DNA of 64,000 bases, taken from NCBI GenBank assembly GCA_020726505.1, contig JAHLEZ010000008.1, forward strand, positions 1,116,001 through 1,180,000, read 5' to 3'. The notes under the pieces were generated by a model. That model saw only the letters and a program-made list of their open reading frames with translations, was not told where the DNA came from and searched no databases. A program made the translations under genes and the position numbers. Positions 45,610 to 57,227 of the stretch are shown here, one piece after another; positions within the stretch are counted from its first letter, which is position 1, and each line of letters opens with the position of its first letter. The stretch is from Leptodontidium sp. MPI-SDFR-AT-0119 (Eukaryota > Ascomycota > Leotiomycetes > Helotiales > Leptodontidiaceae).

Positions 45610-46101
45610 CTAGTCTAGCAGAATCACCGTAAACAACTGCCATGACCTGTTTCCTTGCCGCCCGGCTCCATACCACTGGCAATTCATTGTCCCCAGCTTA
45701 TCCATTCTCAGGAACACACCTGGATCTTCGACTGACTCCAGAGAAGATGAGCCGTCAGGATGTGCCCGAAGTCGAAGAATCTCCTTTCCATCTGGGTGTG
45801 GCAAGTTCTCTCTGAAGTACTGACAGTTCACCGTTCCGAAGCCATTGCCACCCCAGGTTTGTTTGTTTTCATCGTTGGCATCAAGACGTAAGAACACACC
45901 TGGGTTGTTTGGTGCTCTGATGGAGATTGTTCCGTTGTCGTACTTGTCCATGTAGAGGATTGAGAGAGGCCCAAGGGCGGGACTGCTAGTCACGGATCCG
46001 GCTCCTGCCATGGTGAAAGTTAACATGCCCTTCCCATCGATGGCGAAGAAGCGATCAAAGTGATCAGACTTGATGGTAACTTTGAGTGTGATGAAGGACA
46101 T
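45610..46101 (-). CDS. Beta-trefoil-like protein with internal repeats
   Basis: A single exon encodes 163 residues without signal peptide. Repeated blocks are visible: NNPGVFLRLDANDENKQTWG with GTVNCQYF, and EDPGVFLRMDKLGTMNCQWY, each preceded by ISIRAPN or LRLRAHPDGSSS. The 'G-V-F-L-R-x-D ... x-N-C-Q' unit repeated at about 50-residue spacing, with an N-terminal variant (HFDRFFAIDGKGML), is what a beta-trefoil (lectin- or fascin-like) fold would give. Such cytosolic trefoil proteins in fungi are often carbohydrate-binding or defence lectins, but this is inference. The gene is 168 bases from the transposon end and looks intact. Confidence 0.6.
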   Translation of the reverse strand: MSFITLKVTIKSDHFDRFFAIDGKGMLTFTMAGAGSVTSSPALGPLSILYMDKYDNGTISIRAPNNPGVFLRLDANDENKQTWGGNGFGTVNCQYFRENLPHPDGKEILRLRAHPDGSSSLESVEDPGVFLRMDKLGTMNCQWYGAGRQGNRSWQLFTVILLD

Positions 46102-46368
46102 CGTGGCTGTGATTTTGGAAGTAGTGTTGTTCTTCTCGAAGGCAGATCGGAGAGTTTGCAGGACGTTGCAGCGCCAGGACGGTATATATAGGTCGATAAT
46201 TGCAGACGATTAGAATTTCCAAGAGACAAAGAAGCCATCGTTTCTGCTCAAGCAAAATAGCAGTATCCAGACAGATGTCTCTTTGTGCCGAGACACTTTA
46301 AGCGCTAAACAGTGGCGGGTTGTTGCCAATCGACCACGACACAGGCACTCCAGTAGATTTGGAGCATT

Positions 46369-47631
46369 CTAGGAGCTCAGAGCAACCCGAAACTTCTTCC
46401 AGGTAGTCCCAGTAAAATTCCCGTCCTGAAAGAAAATGATGTCTCTCAATCGCAGGTAGCAGTCTTTTTTGTTTTGCAAAATCTCACAGACAGCCTGACT
46501 CAACTCTCCCGCTCGAAGGTCAATCTCCCAGGGTGGGTCAGAAGCAAAGAAGGATGTAGATGGAAAGTCATGCCGCATCTCAATCTGAAGCTGTTCCAAA
46601 GCAGGCGGAAGAATCTCGTACATTCGAGGGAAAATCTCAAGGGGCTCCTCACAAAATTCTGCGTCCGAAATATATACCATCATCAGACAGAGATGCAGTC
46701 CAACACGTCGTAAGTTAGTGAATGGTCGCAGTTCGACTGTTTCCGTCAGATAGTAGCCACAATTGTCGCCCTCGGAATCGCCGTATATGTATATCTCCTC
46801 AAGAGCCGAAGCTTGAGGAAGGAGCGCGGTACTGAATTCTCCCCCGCGCATGATATCTCTGTAATTTCCAAACGTCGTGTGGTCATCGACCTGGAGCTCA
46901 AATCGAAATGAGATAAGCGCTTTGGGCCAGGTAAGCACGTCAAAGTGATCCGGTCCTGCGTGTACGCTGCTCCTGAACAGCAAAGATGTTATATTCGAAC
47001 TTCTGGCTCTTGAAGAATCCAAGATCTTGCCGAAGCAACCCTAACATCTAACTCCTATCACCGACAACGATTGAAGGTTTGACAAGTAGAAAAGAGCATA
47101 GAGTTTGTCCCGTTCAGCATATGTCTGGTCATAGTCGCTTCCAAGGTGGTCAGCTTCGATTTCCAAGGAGGTAAGACAGCTGAAGTATTCGGAGCCTGGA
47201 TTATATCTGAGGGGTCTAAGATGGATGAATCTGGTAGATGGCGGCAACAACTGCACAATCTCTGAGATAACTTGATCATCGTGCTCCAAGATTTGACAAT
47301 CAAAACTTGCCCCGACGACTAAGTTGCGCAAGGACCGAGATTCCCGCATCGTTCGCAGGAATAAATCGAGGTAGAAAATTCGTGTGTCTCTTCGAGCAGC
47401 ATGGCTTATCGACCCGCACGGCGGGTGGGTGCCCTGTATCGAGTCTGGGAACTCTGGGGGGTGTTGAATACGCCAACATACGTCCCATAGATGAACAAAG
47501 CGACAGAGAGGCAGGGTTGCACAGCGATTGAAGCTTGTTGACACTTGAGCAATGGCTGGTAAAGCGTCGTGAGAAATGAATCGCAGAATGACGACTAAAA
47601 TATCGTCGGGCATATTCTGGAACCTTGCCAT
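46369..47631 (-). pseudogene. F-box protein gene interrupted by an in-frame TAG
   Basis: The ATG at 47631 starts MARFQNMPDDILVVILRFIS, an F-box, followed by TSFNRCATLPLCRFVHLWDV and LRR-like segments (LTSLEIEADHLGSDY, LSNLQSLSVIGV). At 47041-47043 the frame meets TAG and then continues in the same frame for another 223 codons with protein-like sequence (SNITSLLFRSSVHAGPDHFD) to 46369. No intron of normal length can remove the stop. A CAG-to-TAG change (the CpA-to-TpA change typical of RIP) would explain it. An earlier in-frame ATG at 47748 is an alternative start. F-box proteins are substrate adaptors of SCF ubiquitin ligases; this copy is likely inactive or truncated. Confidence 0.72.
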
Positions 47632-48771
47632 GTTTGCCACAAGCTGGGCGTGGGGTGAATTGAAGTGTTTTTCCAGCCCGTGGTGAAGTTGTGGAAAGAT
47701 GACAACTGTCTGCCTGTGTAGTGCAGTGCAGTCCAGTGGTTTTGTCATCGATGCTAAGCGAACCGCTCGCAAATCATCGGAGGACAATATTGAGCTGTTC
47801 AACGTGCCTCAGACCTAGGAACGGAAAATAGGATTACCTTCAGAGAAGCAACATCGAGAGCAGAATTAGTTCTGCACCTCACGGCCCATGGAATGACCTC
47901 TTACGTGGTGTTTACGAACTGCCGGGTGGGGATGCTCAATAACCAACATTTTGGTTGGCTGACCCTACCACACTCTTCCGAAGGATTGTTGGTTGTATGA
48001 GATCCTCCGCAATCCAAATTTGATTTCTGAAACTTCTAGCTATTTTGGATGGGGTGTTGTGGTTCTTGCCGTCAAAAGTGTCTAGTGTCAACGGCGGCGA
48101 TGCGGCCATCCTGCGGCCTTCAGTTTCAGACATCCTCTAACAGTTGGCTTGGTATGGTGATTTATTCTAGATGACTGCTAGAAAATGCGTGTGTTATTTC
48201 TTATTCCTTGTAAGTATTTGTAGAATAATGCCTGAACGCAGCAGGCAGCAGCTCAAATTCTCTGGTTGCCACTGTCGATACTCCCATACAATCTAACTAA
48301 AAGATGTCTGGTTAGTGCCACTGCGCCGCTATTCATCCCTTTTTCTTCTGGACACATAACTGCCTCATCCGAGATGTTTAAAATAGAACCTAATAGGTCT
48401 ACTCTATTCAAGTGGCAGCTCAACGTGTGTCATATCGCTACGTCTCTGAGAAATTCAAGAGCAAAGGTATGAAAGGGGAGATCATAGCGGCTCAGGAATT
48501 GACCAACCCGAATGTTGGCCGAATCCACAAGATAGTGCCAACATGACGTTATATCCTCACACCTATTATTACTGCGTGTGGGGGTTCCGATCTTTCTATC
48601 AATGCCAGGTGGCAGGTACACGTTAGCCTGTTAGAGCACTTCTGCATGAGAGCGGTATATGTGTGCGAGTCCCAGAATCTCACCTATGTTCTTTCTCCAA
48701 GACAACATACCATTCACAGCAGGCGCACTGCAACTTGATCCGTTCCATACTTTCCGAGCTTGTCCTTAGCC
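47632..48771. other. Intergenic stretch, no gene seen
   Basis: Between the divergently oriented F-box pseudogene and the secreted-protein pseudogene. Only short frames; nothing recognised. Confidence 0.55.
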
Positions 48772-51700
48772 ATGGAGGTTGTAATTCGTCTTTCTGCTCT
48801 TGCCGTGCTACTAATCCTTCTACGTGTCGTGGTCGCCGCCGAAACTGCAATTATGCATACCAACCAAGGGTAAATCGGAGTTGACCCGGTGCAGATTGTA
48901 ACTCGTACCCGAATTCTGGTTGATACTCAATATCTTACTAACGATCCTTCCTCTGTGAGTTGACCCAAGCCTTGACTTTCCCTCTCGACTTTGTCCATAG
49001 TTTGGAGAAAATGAGAATTTTTTATGCCGATGTGGCGTCTTATTCCGCACTAAAACTATTCTTTTTGATCTACTTGGTTCCCATTGAGCTACGATACTAT
49101 CTTTGGCTCGAGATTTTGGGCGTGACATGTCCTACTCCTTATCATAAAACCCAATCAGTATGCACCAATGTTGGCTGACACATGGCTTATTATGGCTTCA
49201 AATAGTCTGCTGGCCACGTTGGTACCAACACTGAACTTCTCACTGAGGAAAACAACAGTTTGAAGTGGATTGGGCCGAATACGCAGTACTTGACCGAGGT
49301 GGTGGCCACTACGACTATATCCGGAACGCCTGTCACAGCAACCCAAGCCATTCAAGTCTCACTCGTTGGTCCAGTAGCAACTGATGGGGCGCCGATCACA
49401 GATTTTGATATTGTGATATCTCCTTCCTTTCTCGGAGAGCTTAACGGATTGAGGGAAGAGTTCTGTACTTTTGTCAAGAAACGGTCTGGAACCTGTGGTA
49501 TTGAATTCGGAAGGAGGGTATTGACCGCCTATGAAGCACAAGCTGTCGCTGCCGGGGCTGCTGCGGCTGGAACTGGTGCTGCGGGCGGAATCTTCGCCGC
49601 AATTATCCAGAAAATGGTTGAAGATCAAGAAATTCCACACAAGATTCACATCTCTCACGAAGACTACCTCAAAGCCACACCCACGGGTTCGGTAGTCACT
49701 GTTATCGCGATCACTCGAACTACTTTGACCTCTGTTCAGACAGCAATTCCAACAACACTGTTGAATTCAGCATTACCGTCAAGCAGCTCAAGCTCGACAA
49801 CAGGAGGCAGCGGTCCCAATGGTCCAAATAGTGGTTCAGCACAGGACCCTGAAGTAAGTTAGCAAGATCGACTCATCGGTTGACAATTCCAAGGGCTCTA
49901 GTTTTGATGATCACTGACGTTGTATTCACTTAGGCCACATTATATCCGTCATGCTGGCGCTATACGGGCCCCGACATCCAACACTCCACCGATGACACCT
50001 ATAAATATGCATTTGACGATGACTTCGATCCTCTGAATCTCCATGGAATAGGTATTGCGGGCCGAATTATTTATGATCGTTCGGAAGGCTCCACACTGAT
50101 ATTGAAGCGAGAACAAACCCCTATCAAGCGACTGGGGAATTGTAAAGAAGTAATTGAACCCCCAATCATCCCTGCCCGCACTTGGACAAGACTTCAGCAA
50201 GTGATGAACCAATACTATGGACTCCCTCCTGAGCAGTAGTGGTACATTCCTACAACTAGAAGGTATGATAAAAATGCTGGACTCTGTAAAATACAGACTT
50301 TGCAACATGTCGGCAGACGAGATCCTACTTCAAATGGACGCGGAACGTCCCAGTGGCCAGAGGGGTATCATCCATATCGAGCAAATTTCAAAAGGCTTAC
50401 CTTAGACCATGTTTGTAAGTAAATGACTCTTCTCTTCGGCTGAACGTGCAGTCATTGGAACATTGCATCAATTGGAAACACGGACCAATTTCCTGGAATG
50501 AAAATTCCGTTCCTATGGTATATTTTGAATCGTGCCTTTGTACTAGCTAACACCAAGGCTTAGACGAAGTTTCGATATTGAAGGAGTTCTTCGATTGGTT
50601 TTTCTCACCCCGTTGGACCCCCGGTGCCAGAGCTTTATTGCCTTGTTTCTTCGGCCGAATACCAACCCAGATACGAGAGCTCCAGACAGCAAAGTGATGA
50701 CGCGACTTCAGAGCCTTTGGGATCAAGGAGCAAGCAAACAGAACAAAGCATTTCTTGGCATGGATGAGGCAGCCAATAGCCTGAAAGGTAAAATGTTCAA
50801 CAGGAATTTGGATGAAATGGAAAATGTCCATCACCCAGGAGACAGTCCGCAGTGGCTTGATAAGAATCTCAATCTTTGGAATGCCATGGAAGTCTCTGCT
50901 GTTAACAAATTTTGAAGGGCAATATTTTCCTAAGGTAATTCACAGGGGGATGTCTTGGTCAGTATTACACTTTCCAATTGAAGCCGAGCAATTTAGGAAG
51001 GTGAACAATGCTATTTATAGAGGATTGTAAGTTCTTAACCATCAGTTCCTGCTATCCGATGGTACTAAGATTTTATCTTGAAGTCTTGCCTTTGATCTCA
51101 TCCAAACCTGCAATCCAGATGATGCTCCAGGTATTTTGCTAACAATCTGGGAACAGGAGTACAAAGAATACATACCAATTTTCCTCTGACAACAGCAAGC
51201 AAGTGTCATCAACACGTTGCTAGTGTGACATCGGCAATTGCAGCAGTTCCTAGCGCCACTGAGAACTCCCATCACTCTAAAACCATGGAAGGCTTTGCTT
51301 TCGACGAACTCGCCGCTGTGTTCAACGATGATTTCTGGAACTTGGATATTGTGAACATGTTGCAGCTAGATTAGTTTGGGGTCGCTCTGGATATTCGTGA
51401 CGAGACTTACGTTTGTCCAAGTTTACCGACGTCCACAAGCTCGGCAACAGTGTCAACATCAACCCCTACAAGCGAGGTGTCATGCAACTGCGATGAAAAC
51501 GGCTGCACTGCTGAATCACCACCCTGCTGTGGAAATGGATCTTGTGGCTCTGAACAGCCTACTTCTACGACTTCAGCTGTCGCTACCTCTTTGCCACTAG
51601 ACCCAAGTGCCACTGTGCAATGTCTCCCGTTCAACACTGCAGAACCGTCGCTGAGAGATATGGCAGAACTCAAGTCTCATGTTACAGACTTCTGCGATCG

Positions 51701-52016
51701 GGACCTTATATTTTCGCAAAACCAAGGAACTAATTTTCAAAGATGGCAAGAACAATATGGCGAAGCTACACATACTATTTTCGCTGCAGAGTGGGTGATG
51801 CTCGGCTATGGCACATACCGAACCGATAAAAATATAAGAGGAACTTGTCAGGGTCCGGATTTCAATTTCAAAGACCGCCAGTTCGGCTGTCACGCGGTCT
51901 TTAATCAAATATTAGATTCCAATCAGTGTATGTATAGCGAGGTGTTAATTGCCGTACCCCACACTCACAGGTCCCAAAGAAGATTAGAAATTCGAGTTTT
52001 TAGCTGCAAGTGCTGA
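48772..52016 (+). pseudogene. Degenerate large secreted cysteine-rich protein gene (killer-toxin-like chitinase C-terminus motif)
   Basis: A signal peptide starts at the ATG 48772 (MEVVIRLSALAVLLILLRVV). The same frame then meets TAA at 48871-48873 but goes on protein-like to a GTGAGT donor near 48955. Further coding blocks lie at about 49204-49853 (ends at GTAAGT), 49935-50411 (contains TAG at 50237-50239, again with clear protein on both sides), 50572-50930 (TGA at 50913-50915) and 51290-51929 (TAG at 51372-51374). The last block has CNCDENGCTAESPPCCGNGS, a motif resembling the region near the C-terminus of killer-toxin-like class V chitinases. No GH18 DxxDxDxE motif was seen. Several stops are consistent with CA-to-TA changes. 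I regard it as a RIP-decayed pseudogene; exact exon limits are uncertain. Confidence 0.65.
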
Positions 52017-52293
52017 TTTTGTTCTTTAGGTTCAAACAAAAGTACCAGAATCGTCACCTGGAAATGTGTTCACTGGATTGTAGATACCGGGAATGGATTA
52101 GGATAATATTCATTCCCAGCATGAGCCCAGGCATCTGGAATTTGTTCCAGGGGATATTGACGTTTCACCATTTTCAGCTCTGGTCATTGTCTTTTTTATT
52201 ATAGTTGTCATCTTCTCATTGTCATATTTTACGCTGCTGTCAAGTGTTGAAATCTTAGAGAGATGGCCCATTCATCAATATACTCCTCGAGTT

Positions 52294-53261
52294 CAGTGTG
52301 AGAAATGATTAGATTAGATTAGATTAATGGCCATTAATCTAAATCTAATCAAGTCAAATTTCAATTAATCAAATTCTAATCTAATCTAATCTGATTAATT
52401 GATTATTAATTGATTAATTTGATTAATATAAGAGCCGCATCCTAAAACAGTATAGTCTAGTAGACTATGCCTAAAATAAACCAACGTATACTAAAAATAA
52501 AGGTTACTAAGCTTTACTAAGGCTTCCTGAAGCGAAATCGATGACTTTCTAATAGTACAAATTAATCTTATTACTTAATTAAAAAAAGCATATATATATT
52601 AATAAGTATAATATAAAGTTTATTAAAATTTAAGAATAATTTAAAAGCAAAAAGTAAAATATATTATTAATAAATAATTGATTTATAAGCAAGTAAAAGT
52701 ATTTGTTATAACGGTTAGTAGCACCTAGAGCCTCATTTCCGGTATACTGGCTAACCGAGCTTTAAAAAGATTAATTAGCCCCATGGCGCTCCCCCTTTGT
52801 ATATAAAGCTCTTCTCTGCTTACCTTCTTTCTTACCTAATTGTAGATTCTAAGAGATACTTATTATCTTTATATGTCGTTTATTAATATATGAGGCCGTT
52901 ATTACATGTGATTACTGTCTTTACAAAGTAAGCGTCACAGGAAGTTATTAAAGAGAAAGAAGAAAAAGACGATATAAGAGAGGAAGTTAAAGATATAGAA
53001 AATAATAACTTATTTTATATTAAATAGATTAGTTAGTTAGTTTATTAGTTAGTTTATTAGTTAGTTTATTAGTTAGTTTATAAGTTACTTGTTTAATTGC
53101 TTAATTATTTAGTTCATTATTTCTTAGTAGTATTACAAATATATATATTTAATATTATTATAAGTTATTAATTAATCTAGATTAATTAATCTAATTCTAA
53201 TCTAATCAAATCAATTAATTTGATTATTAATCGATTAGCTTGATTAATTTTGCTCACGCTG
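52294..53261. mobile_element. hAT-like non-autonomous transposon with 8-base target duplication
   Basis: The left end reads CAGTGTGAGAAATGATTAG and the inverted right end CAGCGTGAGCAAAATTAATC, a hAT-type CAG-start terminal repeat with C/T and A/C differences. Immediately outside are CTCGAGTT (52286-52293) and CTCGTGTT (53262-53269), an 8-base target-site duplication with one mismatch, as expected for hAT. The 968-base interior is AT-rich, has GATTA-type subterminal repeats at both ends (52307-52420 and 53170-53245), a TTAGTTAGTTTA array at about 53029-53080, and no transposase frame. It is a MITE-like or RIP-decayed derivative. Confidence 0.85.
53027..53080 (+). repeat. Tandem TTAGTTAGTTTA array inside the hAT-like element
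   Basis: About four copies of a 12-base unit (TTAGTTAGTTTA) with slight end variation, nested in the AT-rich interior of the transposon. Confidence 0.75.
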
Positions 53262-53269
53262 CTCGTGTT

Positions 53270-54204
53270 CAAAATAGACGATTTCATGTGCGGTATTGTT
53301 GTAGCTGCCTGTAGAAATGTGGGTCTTCTTTGCCAAAAAGGGGCAGAAGCTCGCTGATTCCTTAAGCCATTTTTTGTCGCAGCATACAGCAGACAAAATC
53401 AAGCCCCACTGGCATCACTTGTGCCACATTTTCTGTTCACCCATTTTCAAATCTTTGATGCATCTCGCTTTGGGAAATGTGTATGTGTTAGGCCGCGACA
53501 GTCAAAGTAAGCGAAGTTGGCTCCAATTTGCCATCATCGTCCAGCAACACGATGCTGGAACTTAGGCACATGAATGAGAAGGGCTTAATCCTTGAAGCAG
53601 AGAGAAATTCTCTCTGAGCAGTGAATTGGCTACTCGGAACTTTGAGTACATATTTTTACAATCATTTTTTGGTTCGCTTTCTCCGAATGGGCGGAGCTGC
53701 TCCTGTTCAGTGTTCCCAAATGTTGCGAGGCTTGTCTATTTTAGAGATATAAATATTCCGGTTTTAGGGGCTTGCTTGTGGCTTGATGGTTAGGCTTTGG
53801 AATACTACCTTGTATTATATCGGGTCTTGTAGAATGATGTTCACGACCAATTAACTGAGTGATTAGAATCCTCATGCTGAAAACTCAGGAACTGGAAGTT
53901 GTCATGGACACCGATCCTACTATAAGTGCAAGAAATAAATGAGATGGTTCTGCAGAGATACTGATCAAGGATGCGGGCTGACAAATTCTTTCCATAACAA
54001 TCCATTGTAAGGCGTGCGTGTTCACTTGCCTTTCCCTGCTCCAAATTGACATGACTCGTGCTTCCCCCCCCCCATCGGTCGTCTACCATGTCGCGCTCCG
54101 TAATCTCTCTGAATCAAACCGCGCCGGAAGAGACTCATGTGACGAGTCCCCTACACCATTGATTCCTCCCTTTGTCCGGTCCCCATAGCTTGTGGTCGAC
54201 AAGC
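53270..54204. other. Intergenic stretch beyond the transposon, no gene seen
   Basis: Contains a short C run (54065-54073) and only short frames. It may hold decayed sequence, but nothing is recognisable. Confidence 0.5.
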
Positions 54205-55393
54205 TTATTCCGAGATATCATACTCCTGGTTATCGACCCGCATATTGAGAGTTGATAGCTTGATCTCTGGTATATTCCAATCTTTTGGCATTTTTGTCCA
54301 AACCACCCACCCACGATTGCCTGGCGATAAGGTGCCTCGTTTATCCATTCTTTCCACAACATGCTCTGCACCTTTCTGCATGGCTAGAGCTGACTCCAGC
54401 AACATGTGGGATTCCGAATTACTTGCACATTGCTGTGTGGAGACCAGATTAAACACGACTGTCTTGTTGACGCAAAACTTTCCGTAATGAATGGCAAGCA
54501 ACTTTTCCCGGGAGAAGGTTGGGAACAAGATAAGCTCTTCCAGTCCCAGTACGTTGGCCACGTACGGACCGTCAAACTGATGCGAAGCTTGTAAGGCGAG
54601 TCGGCGAATCTTTTATGTTTTACTTCAAGACTACAGAGGCGTTTAATGAAGTGAAGCATGATGTTGTAAGATGGACCGTTGTCCTCACGAAGATCGGGCA
54701 TGGGGCAAATAATGTCGCAGTCCTAGTTGACCCAGATACGCGCAGGACTGGTGATTTTGATGTCTGTGACCCCGACTTTTCTGGTCAAACTGGTGTTGAA
54801 TTCAAGAGAATAATGCTTCAGGCTGATGGTGCGAGACTCGTGGGAGGTATGTAGGAGAGATGGTGGGCGTTCTGCTTGGCTTCTGAATCGGAAGAGCCAT
54901 CTACCTGCCCTGACGTCGGTAGTTCCAATGTCGTTGGCAATTTCAAGTCCGACGGCCCAAAGATCAATCACTCGGGGCTCAAAGCAGGCCAAGGCGAAAA
55001 TCATGCTTCTCAACTCGAATGTAGTTTTGGGAAATAGGTGAACTACGTCAGCTCAACACCCGTCGCTAGTGTAACTTCATCGACAGAGAGGGTAGAAAGC
55101 TCAATATCAGTTGGAGCATCACGGTCCGTAGGGTTGGAAGAAGATTCTGTGGCGGAAGTAGTTTCGCCCGCAGGGAGGGGAGGTGTTTCGGCGGCGGGAG
55201 TATTCTGGTCCAACGATATTGAAGTCGCAAATCCTGTTGCTTCTAGGCCTGCTGTCGCGACTGGGGCTTTTATGTTATCGTTGACGGGAGGGAGTGGAAA
55301 GGATGGATTGATCCATTGGTACGAGGTTGGATCGTATTTCAAGGACGCGGAGGAAACCATTCTTGTGAGATCCCTGTACTTCAAAGTGCCCAA
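54205..55393 (-). pseudogene. Frameshifted 2EXR-domain gene relic
   Basis: Reading the minus strand from 55393, a Pro/Thr/Ser-rich region ends at a TAG (55045-55043). In another frame FPKTTFELRSMIFALACFEP then PRVIDLW and PSLLHTSHESR give a clear 2EXR domain, stopped by TAG at 54725-54723. The same frame resumes at once with DCDIICPMPDLREDNG and MLHFIKRLC, and then a further shift is needed to reach LALQASHQFDGPY and VLGLEELILFP, ending at 54205. At least one stop and two frame changes in a family whose intact members are continuous argue for a pseudogene. It is related in family to the intact gene at 35129. Confidence 0.72.
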
Positions 55394-57227
55394 GGACTTG
55401 CAGTACTGGAGGCTGATGCTGTAATTCGATGGATGAGAGGATTGGTAACGTGGTTTTGCGCTGTAATTGTATTGTTAGCGGTTGTTTGCCGTTGTCGGAG
55501 CGATGTACCAGCTCACCTTAGGAAGCTCAAGAAGCTCAAGCAGCTGCAACAGCTCAACAGTTTGCAAGCTCTCGCGCACACCGCCACGCAATCTTGGGAT
55601 GCCTCTGGAAGACTGGACACAGATCTATCACTGGAAAATCTGTCAAACTGTGATGATCTCTTGATATTGTTCTGACAACTTTCGAAGATCGGGAAGCTGG
55701 AGGCTTGAGACCCTGAGGCCTAGACAACAAAGACAAATAAGACTAGTCCAAACTAGGCCAAGCAAAATTTTCACTACCTTCCTTGGGTTTCACCCGGAAG
55801 CTGCATAGTGACGTTACAGATTAATAAATTCAAAGACCCAACAACGGCTGTTCTTGAAATATGGACAACCAAAAACACAACACATTTACAACCCTCTTCA
55901 GAACTTAAGAGGGTTAAATCCCTCACTTTATCTCATCCACAGTGAAACCTCTACCATGGACTTCCCAAGATTTCTCTCAAATTAAACCTCCATACTCCCA
56001 TAATGTTCCTTCATCGATTCAGAAAGCTGGCGACTCGTCACAGAAAATTTCTTCCTTCTAGCGCTACTGAGACCTCCCTTAAACAATGCGGCCTTGCCTC
56101 TTCCCATACACTTGTGCGGAAATATATGAATAGAACTTTGAAAGCAAAATGTTACATCTCTTATCAAAAGGCTACATTACAAACATCCACGCAGCTCTCA
56201 GGAAATATGATGAAAAATGTTCGTATGGTCAAACGTTAAAGTAGACAAAGCTTTTGAAAAGATGGAGCCTTATTTGGCCGACGATTATCAAAATCTGGCT
56301 TACATGGACAGACTTGGGAAAAAAAAAATCGTTCAGTCGGGAGGACCAATGGAACCTTCCACGAACATGGAGCGCATGCGCAGTCAATCGTCTGCTTTCC
56401 TACATTCGGTCTGCTCATTCTCAAAGATCAACGACCAACGACACATATTTAGGAGGATCAGAAACTCTTGTCTAGCTCGTATGAATGACTGCATACCTAG
56501 CTATTGATGCTTTCAAGAAAGCGTCACTACTAATCCTCCGAGCTGCAAGAAAACAAAGAAGCCAAACTTACAATAACAGCATAAATGGCAATAGCGAAGA
56601 CTATGACTTGGCAGTCTATAAGATTGGAGCTAGCCAGTGCTGAAAAGACACATCAAGGTTCGCGGCTTGCACTATCACCAATAGTGGCATCGAGACTAGG
56701 AGGATAACTTTGGCTTAGTAGGGTCTTAGACCTGGGTCTAGAGGCTGAATAAAGCACCAAGTCCATTAACATACAGGGTATTTTACACGAATGACGCCCT
56801 CCATTCTGCAATGTGGTTGAGAGTGAGGTTAAAACTGAGTACTAAAAGCAAATAGAAACACTCAAAGCACAGTAATCCCGAAATAATGATTACCAATAGC
56901 TTTTCTTTTAACAAAAATGAGAAATCAAGTTCATAATGGAGCTAACAATGAAGATTTGGTGATGGTTGAGTGAGACTTCCATACCCGTGATGAGAATCGG
57001 GAGAATTTTGATAGGCGGTGATTCCAGCCACGTGACCATCTCACCGCCTAATTCTGCTGCATCCAGGCTCTTGAGCAAGAAAAAAAGTTCACAGCTTCTC
57101 TGTGCGCAAATATCATCTCCCCTCCAAACCTTACAACAACAACTTCTCCGCTGTAGCTGGCGGTCTCAATATCTGTCGCAAAATAAATCCCACTCTTACC
57201 AATTGAACTGGGTTTTCAGATACCACC
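55394..57227. other. Intergenic stretch between decay zone and MAK16
   Basis: About 1.8 kb with only short frames and no family content. The final 200 bases form the MAK16 promoter and leader. Confidence 0.55.

Noticed and set aside
47023..47063. Idea that a short intron removes the F-box TAG
   Set aside because: The only donor/acceptor pairs that span the stop give introns of about 21 bases, far below the fungal minimum.
52294..53261. CRISPR-like or satellite array because of repeated GATTA and TTAGTTAG units
   Set aside because: Repeats are subterminal and simple, spacers are not unique, and the unit lies inside a transposon with target duplication in a eukaryotic genome.
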